Source of the DNA: JAUVXJ01 sp034430275
Lineage (GTDB): Bacteria; Chloroflexota; Anaerolineae; UBA7937; B3-Chlor
Assembly (NCBI GenBank): GCA_034430275.1
Contig: DAOUEW010000215.1
Span: 1 to 10,600 of the forward strand
Length of the DNA: 10,600 nt
Reading direction: 5' to 3'
Made by a program: the position numbers and the translations under genes. Position 1 is the stretch's first letter, and each line of letters begins with the position of its first letter. The notes below the pieces were generated by a model. The model saw only the letters and a program-made list of their open reading frames with translations, did not search any database and had not been told where the DNA came from. Below, one piece after another: positions 1-6,475 of this stretch.

Positions 1-1
1 C

Positions 2-676
2 ACCAAGCAGACGATTGAACTGAGCCGCCATGCCCGGCAGGCTGGTGCGGATGGGCTTCTCCTGGTGGTGCCACCATACCTGAAGCCGACGCAGGATGGC
101 CTCTACGAACACTTCAAGGCTGTGGCCCAAGCGGTGGACATACCTGTGGCGATCTACAACAACCCCGGGCGCGTGGGTGTGAACATCGATCCGCCTACGG
201 TGGTGGAGCTTTCCAAGATACCGAATATCGTCGCCGACAAGGAGGCCATGGGCAACATCGGCCAGTTAGTGCGCATCCGTAGAGAGATTGGCGAGAAGAT
301 CAATCTCCTGTGCTGCGATGCTCCAGCGTTCAGCCTGATCATACCCACGCTCGCCCTGGGCGGACACGGAACCGCGAACATCTCAGGTAACGTCATCCCA
401 GAGGAGATGGCTGAGCTCTCGCAGCCTTGGCGTTCGTGGCCCGACGTGGAACGCACTAGAGAGCTGCTTTTCACCTACTTCCCGCTCATGTCTGCGCTGT
501 ACAGCTTCTCCAACCCCATCGTGGTCAAGGCCGCGTTGCGCCTTCTCGGTCTTCCCGCAGGCCACGTGCGGCGCCCTCTCCTGGACATGGGGGCCGATGA
601 AACAACAGCCCTGAAGAACCTGCTCGACAGCTTGGGTGTCACCCAGAAGTACGGCCAAGGCGGGGGGACGGTCTAG
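2..676 (+). CDS. DapA-family Schiff-base lyase/aldolase, 5'-truncated by the window
   Basis: The reading frame is open from the window edge. It gives about 224 residues of a family usually near 290-300, so roughly the first 70 are missing; a GTG at 65 is an internal Val codon, not the start. Visible family marks are the Tyr of IYNNPGR (proton relay position), the Schiff-base Lys in VADKEAMGN, and GGHGTANISGNV, which corresponds to the GG.G....N stretch of DapA enzymes. The fold is a TIM barrel that condenses or cleaves pyruvate or related 2-oxo acids through a lysine imine. The Arg in NPGR fits dihydrodipicolinate synthase, but sugar-acid and other aldolases of this superfamily share it. With a transporter only 3 nt downstream and no lysine-pathway genes in view, a catabolic aldolase or lyase is at least as likely. 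The family call is firm; the substrate is unknown. Confidence 0.9.
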   Translation, partial: TKQTIELSRHARQAGADGLLLVVPPYLKPTQDGLYEHFKAVAQAVDIPVAIYNNPGRVGVNIDPPTVVELSKIPNIVADKEAMGNIGQLVRIRREIGEKINLLCCDAPAFSLIIPTLALGGHGTANISGNVIPEEMAELSQPWRSWPDVERTRELLFTYFPLMSALYSFSNPIVVKAALRLLGLPAGHVRRPLLDMGADETTALKNLLDSLGVTQKYGQGGGTV

Positions 677-679
677 CCT

Positions 680-2071
680 ATGCCTCGCGCCGACAACAGG
701 GCCTTCCGCCTACGCTGGGTCATCCTCTCCACGCTGCTCATTGGCACGGTGACGGGCACCTTGGGCAACAGCCTCGTCAACGTAGCCTTGCCCAGCATCA
801 TGGACCACTACTCCGTTGACGTGGGCACCGGCATCTGGGCAGTAACCGTCTACATTCTGCTGTTTGCGGTCACGATGCCCCTTTTCGGCCGCCTGGGAGA
901 CAGGTATGGCTACAAACGCCTGTATCTGGCGGGCATGGGGGTCTTCGCCCTCAGTTCCTGCCTGGCCTCTTTCGCACCAACCTTCCCCATTTTCATCCTC
1001 TTGCGCGTGATACAAGGCATCTCCAATGGCCCCATCCTTCCCACCATCATGGGTGTCGTGGGGATGACCTTCCCCGCCGGAGAGCGAGGTAGGGCCATGG
1101 GCATCTGGGCGCTGGCGAACAGCGCCACCCATGCAGCGGGACCTCCTTTGAGCGGGATCCTGACCCAGTACTTTGGCTGGCAGTCGATATTCCTGTCCTA
1201 TGTGCCGCTGTGCTTTGCCGGCCTGTTTCTGGTCTGGCGCCTCTTGCCCGACGACAGCAGGTCAGAGCGCCAGTCTTTCGACTTCATAGGCGCCACGGCG
1301 CTCACCGCCGCCACCTTGGTCCTGATGTTCAATCTCCGACAAGGCGCAACCCTGGGCTGGACATCTCCGTACAGTCTGACCCTCTGGGTTCTCTGCGGAG
1401 TCCTGGTGATAGCCTTCTTGGTCACGGAAAGGAGAGTGCAGGAACCATTCGTCGATCTCAACCTCTTCCTCAATAAGCCCTTCGCATCCGCTTCGATGAT
1501 CGCCTTCATACAAGCTTTCTGCCAGTTCGGTCTGTTGCTTCTCATCCCTCTGTTCCTAGTGGAGGTGCAGGGTCTGACATCTGCAAGGACCGGCCTGATA
1601 GTCGCCAGTCTGCCGGTGTCGATGGCTGTTTCAGCCCCTGTGGCCGGCAGGCTCGCAGACCGGTACGGATGTAGGCTCCTGTGTCTGTCAGGTATGGCTG
1701 TGGTCGCCGTATCGGGGCTCGGTCTCAGCCGGGTGGGTGCAGCAACGCCTATCTCGAGCGTGATCTTGCCCCTGGTGCTGGCGGGAGTCGGCATGGGCAT
1801 GGTACAGGCCCCAGCGCCCGCTGTCATCAGCCTGGTGGTGTCACCCGACAAGCTGGGCATTGCCACCGGCCTCTTCAACCTCTTACGCTTCCTGGGTGGA
1901 ACCCTGGGCCCTGCAGTATTCGCCATCGTGCTCCAAGCGGGCGTTACGGGAGCAATCATCCAATCCTACCGGCTGGACTTCTATCTCGTCGCCGCCACAG
2001 CGGCCTTGGCCATTCTGATCGGCATCTTCGTCCCAGGAAAGGACGTGCCGCACGCTAGCCACAGCACGTGA
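680..2071 (+). CDS. MFS transporter, DHA2 (14-TM, EmrB/QacA-like) family
   Basis: This 463-aa protein is very hydrophobic, with about 14 likely membrane helices (first near residues 13-35, last near 435-455), the DHA2 topology. Motif A is clear at residues 70-80 (GRLGDRYGYKR) and recurs as GRLADRYGCR in the second half. A motif C-like helix, ALANSATHAAGPPLSG, lies around residue 140-155, and NVALP at 34-38 is the DHA2 signature at the end of TM1. Such proteins are proton-driven inner-membrane exporters, sometimes of drugs and sometimes of metabolites. The ATG follows the upstream stop by 3 nt, with a G-run as possible ribosome site, so the gene is probably co-transcribed and translationally coupled with the DapA-like gene and may move its substrate or product. 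Oddity: the Asp usual five residues before the TM1 Asn (LDxTIVNVALP) is Gly29 here. Family sure, cargo unknown. Confidence 0.9.
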   Translation: MPRADNRAFRLRWVILSTLLIGTVTGTLGNSLVNVALPSIMDHYSVDVGTGIWAVTVYILLFAVTMPLFGRLGDRYGYKRLYLAGMGVFALSSCLASFAPTFPIFILLRVIQGISNGPILPTIMGVVGMTFPAGERGRAMGIWALANSATHAAGPPLSGILTQYFGWQSIFLSYVPLCFAGLFLVWRLLPDDSRSERQSFDFIGATALTAATLVLMFNLRQGATLGWTSPYSLTLWVLCGVLVIAFLVTERRVQEPFVDLNLFLNKPFASASMIAFIQAFCQFGLLLLIPLFLVEVQGLTSARTGLIVASLPVSMAVSAPVAGRLADRYGCRLLCLSGMAVVAVSGLGLSRVGAATPISSVILPLVLAGVGMGMVQAPAPAVISLVVSPDKLGIATGLFNLLRFLGGTLGPAVFAIVLQAGVTGAIIQSYRLDFYLVAATAALAILIGIFVPGKDVPHASHST

Positions 2072-2138
2072 CGTCCGAGCACATAGCCGCTGAGATCATC
2101 GTCCCCTCGTCCGCTACACTAACTCCGGAGGTCAGCTT

Positions 2139-2576
2139 ATGTCAAAAGAGCCCCATGGCGCTGGAATCCTGGACAAGTATCCGTATGCGGCCAAGAGCGA
2201 CGTGACTGGTAGGTTGGTCTGCTTGCTGGACGCTCGCTCCGAGGAGAGGGGCATGGAGTTGGTCATCCACCCCTCACGAGCTCTGTGCAGGAACGAGATC
2301 CACGAGTTGGCGGTCACCGACGATGCCGCAGCATCCCCCAACTCTGTGGTAGACAGAGTAGCCTATCTGGCCTTCTTCTCCATCGAAGAAGGCGGCGTCG
2401 TATTGGTGGGAGACAAGGTGGAAGTGGCTGGAAAGGAGGTCGGAGAGATAGCAGGTTTCGACGTCACGCACGCTCCGAACCACATGAACGTTCTGCTCAG
2501 AGTAGAACAGTGCCAGACCGGGCCCGAACTGGGCCTTCACTTGGGAGAGCCGATCATCTTCCGTTCGACTCTCTGA
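2139..2576 (+). CDS. Conserved-looking hypothetical protein, 145 aa, function unknown
   Basis: I do not recognise this protein. The ATG has an excellent ribosome site (CGGAGGT, 6 nt upstream) and the frame is uninterrupted, so it should be real. It is soluble, with no signal peptide or membrane segment. It begins MSKEPHGAG and looks beta-rich: alternating hydrophobic strands such as GRLVCLLDAR, GMELVIHPSR, GGVVLVGDKVEVAGKEVGEIAGFD and NHMNVLLRVE. The two Cys near residues 28 and 50 are not in a metal-binding spacing. A small beta-barrel or cupin-like fold would fit but is a guess. It lies 67 nt after the transporter and 86 nt before the oxidoreductase operon, on the same strand, so a role in the same pathway (binding protein, accessory factor or small enzyme) is possible. 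No promoter of its own was found. Confidence 0.8.
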   Translation: MSKEPHGAGILDKYPYAAKSDVTGRLVCLLDARSEERGMELVIHPSRALCRNEIHELAVTDDAAASPNSVVDRVAYLAFFSIEEGGVVLVGDKVEVAGKEVGEIAGFDVTHAPNHMNVLLRVEQCQTGPELGLHLGEPIIFRSTL

Positions 2577-2597
2577 TCACCCCATGGTGCCGTTCGC

Positions 2598-2627
2598 TGG
2601 AAAGACGCCAGGTTCCTGGTGTAGAAT
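2598..2627 (+). promoter_or_regulatory. Possible promoter of the oxidoreductase operon
   Basis: TGGAAA at 2598-2603 and TAGAAT at 2622-2627 are separated by 18 bp. The -10 matches TATAAT at five of six bases, but the -35 only at four. Transcription would start near 2634, leaving a leader of about 29 nt before the ATG at 2663. The gap between the 145-aa gene and the operon is long enough for a promoter, but the weak -35 makes this tentative. Confidence 0.35.
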
Positions 2628-2662
2628 ACTGTTGCTGAGAAAACACCACAGAAGGTAGCTTG

Positions 2663-4093
2663 ATGTCCAAGAACAAGAGGTATCACATCGAACTGGATCA
2701 GGACGTCTGCAAGGGCAGTGACTGCCTGATATGCGTGAACGCCTGTCCCAAGGAGGTGTTCTCGGAAGGAGACCGTGTTAACCCCAAGGGACTCCGCCCG
2801 ACCCAGGTCGCCAACCCTGAGGAGTGTATCGGTTGCAGGCTATGTGAGGACCTGTGCCCGGACCTAGCCATCTCGATCACTGAGGAATCGGATCGGCCAA
2901 CTCCCGTGGCCACAGAGAGGGCTAGGAGACGGGACGCACGCGCCAGCGGAGGCTGGACCACCCTGCCCAGCACCCTGAAGCCAGGCGCCTTCTACATGAT
3001 GGGTGACGAGGCCTGTGCTGAGGGAGCCATTGCAGCCAGGTGTAGCTTCTACGCTGGCTATCCCATCACGCCTGCCTCAGAGATCATGGCGCACATGGCC
3101 ACGCGCCTCCCCGAGACCGATGGCGTCTTTGTGCAGATGGAGGATGAGATCGGTAGCATGGCTGCGGTCATCGGTGCCTCCTGGGGTGGGGCCAAGAGTA
3201 TGACCGCCACCGCGGGCCCCGGATTCAGCCTGATGATGGAGAACATCGGCTACGCTTGCATGACGGAAACACCATGCGTGGTGGTGGACATCCAGCGGGC
3301 GGGTCCAAGCACAGGGCAGGCCAGCCGCCCCGCCAGCGGGGACGTGATGCAGGCTAAGTGGGGAACGCACGGCGGGGTGGAGATCATCGCCCTGACGCCA
3401 TGGTCGGTGCAGGAGATGTATGATCTGACGATCAGAGCTTTCAATCTCTCAGAACGCTTTCGCGTGCCCGTCATCCTCCTGGGGGACGCCATAGTGGGAC
3501 ACCTGCGCGAGAGTTTTCGCGTGCCCGAAAGCGTCGACCTGTTCGACAGGATCAAGGTGCCCGGGGCACCGCCATTCGGCACCGACGAAGAGGATGGCGT
3601 GCCGGCAATGCCCTCTTTCGGCGAGGGCGAGCGCCTGCTCATCACAGGGTCGACTCACGATCGGTATGGTGTGCGTAAGACCGCGGATCCCGAAGTGCAG
3701 AGGCGGCTCGTGACCCGCCTATCCGCGAAGATCACGGCCCATGTAGACGAGATCACAGACTACGAACTCTACGAAACAGACAATGCACAGCGACTCGTGA
3801 TGGCGTACGGCTCGACGGCCCGCAGCGCCCTCTGGGCAGTCAGGGAAGCCCGCAGTCGTGGGGAGAAGGTGGGCATGTTGCGCTTCAAGAGCATCTGGCC
3901 CTTCCCAGCCGCAGTGGTTCGGGACTGGGGTAACCGATGTGAGGAGATCATTGTGCCGGAGACCAACAGGGGCCAGGTCTCAGGAGTAGTCCAACAACAT
4001 ACGTCCACCCCGGTGAAGCTGGTCGCGCAGACCGACGGCGAGATCATGGACCCTCGTCGAGTGCGTGACGCCCTGCTCCAACGCGCGGGCTGA
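2663..4093 (+). CDS. korA: 2-oxoacid:ferredoxin oxidoreductase, fused ferredoxin (delta) and alpha subunit
   Basis: The product is 476 aa with the ATG at 2663; the in-frame TTG at 2660 would sit too close to the GAAGG ribosome site at 2651-2655. Residues 10-70 form a two-cluster ferredoxin: C16, C21, C24, C28-Pro and C55, C58, C61, C65-Pro. From about 108 follows the pyrimidine-binding alpha domain, with GYPITPASE (132-140), QMEDEIGS (158-165), AGPGFSLMMENIG and QRAGPSTGQASRP. The C-terminal transketolase-like domain covers about 375-476. Enzymes of this class turn a 2-oxo acid plus CoA into acyl-CoA, CO2 and reduced ferredoxin in the cytoplasm. Delta and alpha are separate genes in many archaea; here they are one chain. 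The first cluster has a C-x4-C-x2-C-x3-CP spacing, two residues longer than the common one. The symbol is by class; 2-oxoglutarate is not proven as substrate. Confidence 0.9.
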   Translation: MSKNKRYHIELDQDVCKGSDCLICVNACPKEVFSEGDRVNPKGLRPTQVANPEECIGCRLCEDLCPDLAISITEESDRPTPVATERARRRDARASGGWTTLPSTLKPGAFYMMGDEACAEGAIAARCSFYAGYPITPASEIMAHMATRLPETDGVFVQMEDEIGSMAAVIGASWGGAKSMTATAGPGFSLMMENIGYACMTETPCVVVDIQRAGPSTGQASRPASGDVMQAKWGTHGGVEIIALTPWSVQEMYDLTIRAFNLSERFRVPVILLGDAIVGHLRESFRVPESVDLFDRIKVPGAPPFGTDEEDGVPAMPSFGEGERLLITGSTHDRYGVRKTADPEVQRRLVTRLSAKITAHVDEITDYELYETDNAQRLVMAYGSTARSALWAVREARSRGEKVGMLRFKSIWPFPAAVVRDWGNRCEEIIVPETNRGQVSGVVQQHTSTPVKLVAQTDGEIMDPRRVRDALLQRAG

Positions 4094-4174
4094 CCCCACC
4101 CCTGCCGAAGAGGAGCATCGCACACCAGGAGAGCAACAGCAGCATCTGCCATCGTCAGGAAAGGGATTTCACAT

Positions 4175-4945
4175 ATGGTCCAACCGCTTAGAGAGAAGTA
4201 CCTGCGACAGTCTACTCCGTTCTGCCCTGGCTGTGGCCATGGCATCTTCATGAACGCCTTTTTACAAGCCGTGGATGAGGTAGGCCTCGATTTCGAGAGC
4301 ACCGTCTTCGTCTCGGGCATCGGGTGCGGGGCCTGGGTGCCCAGCCCACACTTCCTGGCGGACACCCTGCACGTGACGCACGGCCGCGCCGTGGCCTTCG
4401 CCACGGGCGTGAAGATGGCTAGACCCGAACTCAACGTCATCGCCATCGGTGGTGATGGGGACATAGCCACCATTGGAGGCAATCACCTCATCCACGCCGC
4501 GAGGCGGAACATACCCATCAAGGTCTTCTGCCTCAACAACCTGCTTTATGGCATGACAGGTGGACAGGTCTCAGCGACCACACCCCAGGGAGATATCACG
4601 TCTACCACGCGCCAGGGCAATCCCGAGCGAGCCTTCGATCTCGCAGCGTTGGCTCGAGGTGCAGGAGCACCCTACGTGGCGCGGTTCCCGGTTGCCCAGC
4701 CTCGCAAGCTCAAAAAGGGTATCGTCAACGCCCTGAGGTTCGATCAGTTCGCGTTCATGGATGTCTTGTCGCTCTGTCCAACTCAGTACGGAAGGGCCAA
4801 CAGGGCCAGGAGAGGATTCGAAGGGCCGAGCCTCATCTGGAGTATGATCGAGTGGCAGAAACGGATCGCTGTAGATCATGACAAAGCAGCCGCGGACGAT
4901 CTAGAGGACAAGATGCTGATCGGAGAGTGGTATGCGGAAAGTTGA
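4175..4945 (+). CDS. korB: 2-oxoacid:ferredoxin oxidoreductase, beta subunit (TPP-binding)
   Basis: This 256-aa subunit carries the thiamine diphosphate and proximal 4Fe-4S cluster of the enzyme. The TPP/Mg motif GGDGDIATIGG begins at residue 92 and closes with the NN at 121-122. The four cluster cysteines expected in this family are all present: C17 and C20 in FCPGCGHG, C51 in GIGC, and C201 in LSLCPTQYGR. YGMTGGQVSATTPQG (125-139) is the usual segment after the TPP site. The ATG at 4175 has a strong purine-rich ribosome site (AGGAAAGGGA, about 8 nt upstream). It starts 81 nt after the alpha gene, a gap with no convincing promoter, and its end overlaps the gamma gene by 14 nt, so the three genes form one operon. 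It looks complete and catalytically intact. Confidence 0.93.
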   Translation: MVQPLREKYLRQSTPFCPGCGHGIFMNAFLQAVDEVGLDFESTVFVSGIGCGAWVPSPHFLADTLHVTHGRAVAFATGVKMARPELNVIAIGGDGDIATIGGNHLIHAARRNIPIKVFCLNNLLYGMTGGQVSATTPQGDITSTTRQGNPERAFDLAALARGAGAPYVARFPVAQPRKLKKGIVNALRFDQFAFMDVLSLCPTQYGRANRARRGFEGPSLIWSMIEWQKRIAVDHDKAAADDLEDKMLIGEWYAES

Positions 4946-5471
4946 AGTGCTCCTGGCAGGCCTGGGAGGGCAAGGGGTACAGTTGGCGGGAGACATCCTG
5001 GCGCGAGCGTGCACGGAGGCTGGCAAACAGGTCTCGGTGCTGCCTTCCTACGGGGCCGAGGCGAGAGGGACCCTCATTCGCGCCGAGGTAGTGATCTCTG
5101 AGGATGAGATCGTCTATCCCGGAGTCCTCGAACCCGACATCTTCGTAGCCTTCTCCCAGGAGGCATACGATTACTTCAGCCCGATTCTGACGGGCAGGAC
5201 CTCCGTCTTCTACGATTCTGCCTCTGTGAGCCCTCCATCCGCTGGTCAGTCAGCGGCCAGGCACTATCCGGTGCCCGCCATAGAGGCTGCCTCGGAAGCG
5301 GGAAACGCCAAGGCGGCCAATATGGTCATGCTCGGCGCGGTGGCCGCTGCCTCCGACCTGATACCCAAGGATGCACTCGAAGACGTTCTCTCGGAGGGGA
5401 GCTCGAAACGGGCTGAAACCAGCATCAGGGCACTGGAGAAGGGGTTTGCGCTGGCCAAAGAGAAGATGTGA
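4932..5471 (+). CDS. korC: 2-oxoacid:ferredoxin oxidoreductase, gamma subunit
   Basis: The 179-aa product has the gamma-subunit opening GLGGQGVQLAGDILA (residues 10-24), then PSYGAEARGT in the position of the family's SYGxExRGG. Hydrophobic strands EPDIFVAFSQEAYDYF and a late ANMVMLGAVAA helix follow. The gamma domain is the Rossmann-like part that holds CoA and completes the alpha-beta-gamma active unit. The ATG lies inside the last codons of the beta gene (14-nt overlap) with GGAGAG about 6 nt upstream, a normal translational coupling arrangement. It is the last gene of the + strand block; the convergent response-regulator gene ends 143 nt further on. Nothing is missing or broken. Confidence 0.92.
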   Translation: MRKVEVLLAGLGGQGVQLAGDILARACTEAGKQVSVLPSYGAEARGTLIRAEVVISEDEIVYPGVLEPDIFVAFSQEAYDYFSPILTGRTSVFYDSASVSPPSAGQSAARHYPVPAIEAASEAGNAKAANMVMLGAVAAASDLIPKDALEDVLSEGSSKRAETSIRALEKGFALAKEKM

Positions 5472-5500
5472 GACACTTGGAGGCGCGTACTTCCATTTGA

Positions 5501-5527
5501 GCGGCCTGTAATTGGGCCGCGCCCAAT
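5501..5527. terminator. Two overlapping hairpins between convergent genes, possible terminator
   Basis: GCGGCC (5501-5506) can pair with GGCCGC (5515-5520) over an 8-nt loop. ATTGGGC (5511-5517) can instead pair perfectly with GCCCAAT (5521-5527) over a 3-nt loop. The place, 30 nt after the gamma gene stop and between convergent genes, suits transcription termination, but neither strand has a T-tract after the stem, so an intrinsic terminator is not well supported. Confidence 0.3.
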
Positions 5528-5614
5528 CCCAGACATGGTCCCTAGACCGCGCAGGCCGATCAGGGCCTGCTGGGCGACCAGAGACGACCACCTCCTTGTT
5601 GTGCCTGATGGCCC

Positions 5615-6085
5615 CTAGCCACTTGCGGCAAGTACTGGTGCACTTTGCTGCCGAGGCGCGAGGCTACTCATCCCGTTCATATGACTAGGCACGCCGCCGT
5701 TCAAAGCGGCCCGCACTACCTTCAGTAGTTCGTCCATGCCGAAGGGCTTGACGAGGAAAGCCTCTACGTGCTTTTCGGCGAACGCCACGATCTCTTCCGC
5801 TGGGTAAGCAGTCATAGCCACAATAGGGATCCCAGGGCTGACGCGTTTGAGAGCGGTCACCAAGCGACAGCCATCCTTTCGGCGGAGATCCAGATCGGCG
5901 ATCGCCAAGCCGTAGCTCCGCGTGCTCACAAGCTGTACAGCCTCCTCCCAAAGAGGAGTGGGCGTGACCCGGTATCCCTGCCTGTCCAGGACCGCTGTCA
6001 ACAGATCCAGGATCACTGGCTCTCCATCGAACACCAGTATGTCGCAGCTAGCCCTGGCCTCTGGCCTGTACACATCGCTAAGCAT
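5615..6085 (-). CDS. Single-domain response regulator (receiver domain only)
   Basis: The ATG at 6085 gives 156 aa; a GTG two codons upstream directly abuts the AGGGGG ribosome site and is less likely. A receiver fold fills residues 14-128. The phospho-acceptor is Asp64 in LAIADLDL, the switch Thr is in VAMTAYP (T92) and the conserved Lys is in FLVKPFG (K113). The acidic pocket reads FDGEP instead of VDDEP, so the second aspartate, the main Mg ligand in CheY-like proteins, is Gly21 with Glu22 next to it. There is no DNA-binding or enzymatic output domain; a 30-residue Ser/Pro/Ala-rich tail follows. No histidine kinase is in the window. It lies 153 nt downstream of the zinc-ribbon gene on the same strand and no convincing promoter is seen in between, so it may be read through from the sigma operon. 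It may act by protein-protein contact. Confidence 0.88.
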   Translation of the reverse strand: MLSDVYRPEARASCDILVFDGEPVILDLLTAVLDRQGYRVTPTPLWEEAVQLVSTRSYGLAIADLDLRRKDGCRLVTALKRVSPGIPIVAMTAYPAEEIVAFAEKHVEAFLVKPFGMDELLKVVRAALNGGVPSHMNGMSSLAPRQQSAPVLAASG

Positions 6086-6238
6086 GGTCACCCCCTATCT
6101 CGAATATGCCAACTAGCACTCACAGCCCCCATAGACCTGGCACCCTGCCCCGGTCCCTCTTCTGCCGCCCTCCCTGCTAGGGGGCAACAACCGGACCGGC
6201 GCAAGAGCTCTTCACCACTGCGGACGGGGCTGCAGCAA

Positions 6239-6442
6239 TCAACCCTCCTGCGGTTCGAGGGCCATGACTCGCTGCCGGATAGGTAGGCGCGCGAGACCGG
6301 CTCCGACCGCGAGAATCCTTTCCCCGCTGGTTAACTCCACCCTGCCCCACCCACAGCGCGTACAGAAACTCACACGACCAGTCGCGCCTTGCAGATGAGT
6401 GAGGTGAGAGCCACAAGATTGGCAAATGCTATGTCCGGCCAT
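6239..6442 (-). CDS. Small zinc-ribbon protein, 67 aa
   Basis: The frame has a strong ribosome site (GGAGG, 4 nt before ATG 6442) and begins 33 nt after the stop of the FecR-domain gene, which argues for a real, co-transcribed small gene. The sequence has two knuckles, C7-x2-C10 (CQSCGS) and C27-x2-C30 (CTRCGWG), sixteen residues apart, a typical zinc-ribbon plan. A basic and hydrophobic tail (RILAVGAGLARLPIRQRV) follows. Such ribbons bind nucleic acid or protein, or help hold sigma factors or RNA polymerase, but no specific role can be read here. The overlapping 82-aa frame at 6177-6425 lacks such features and is taken as its shadow. Being small, it could still be a chance frame, but the Cys pairs and ribosome site together make that less likely. 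Confidence 0.55.
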   Translation of the reverse strand: MAGHSICQSCGSHLTHLQGATGRVSFCTRCGWGRVELTSGERILAVGAGLARLPIRQRVMALEPQEG

Positions 6443-6475
6443 ACATCCTCCAGTATCAAGCCCCTCGGCTCGTTG

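Noticed and set aside
1198..1959. 253-aa open frame antisense to the MFS gene
   Set aside because: It is a shadow of a clear transporter, is rich in Arg/Thr/Pro, and has no ribosome site or recognisable motif.
2041..2076. Inverted repeats around the MFS stop (GGACGT/ACGTCC and ACGTGC/GCACGT) as a terminator
   Set aside because: The stems are 6 bp with long loops and compete with each other, and no T-tract follows; read-through to the next gene is as likely.
2092..2120. TACACT as -10 of a promoter for the 145-aa gene
   Set aside because: It matches at only four of six bases and there is no -35 at a fitting distance.
3769..4482. 237-aa antisense frame across the alpha/beta subunit junction
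   Set aside because: It overlaps two certain genes on the other strand and its composition is that of a shadow frame.
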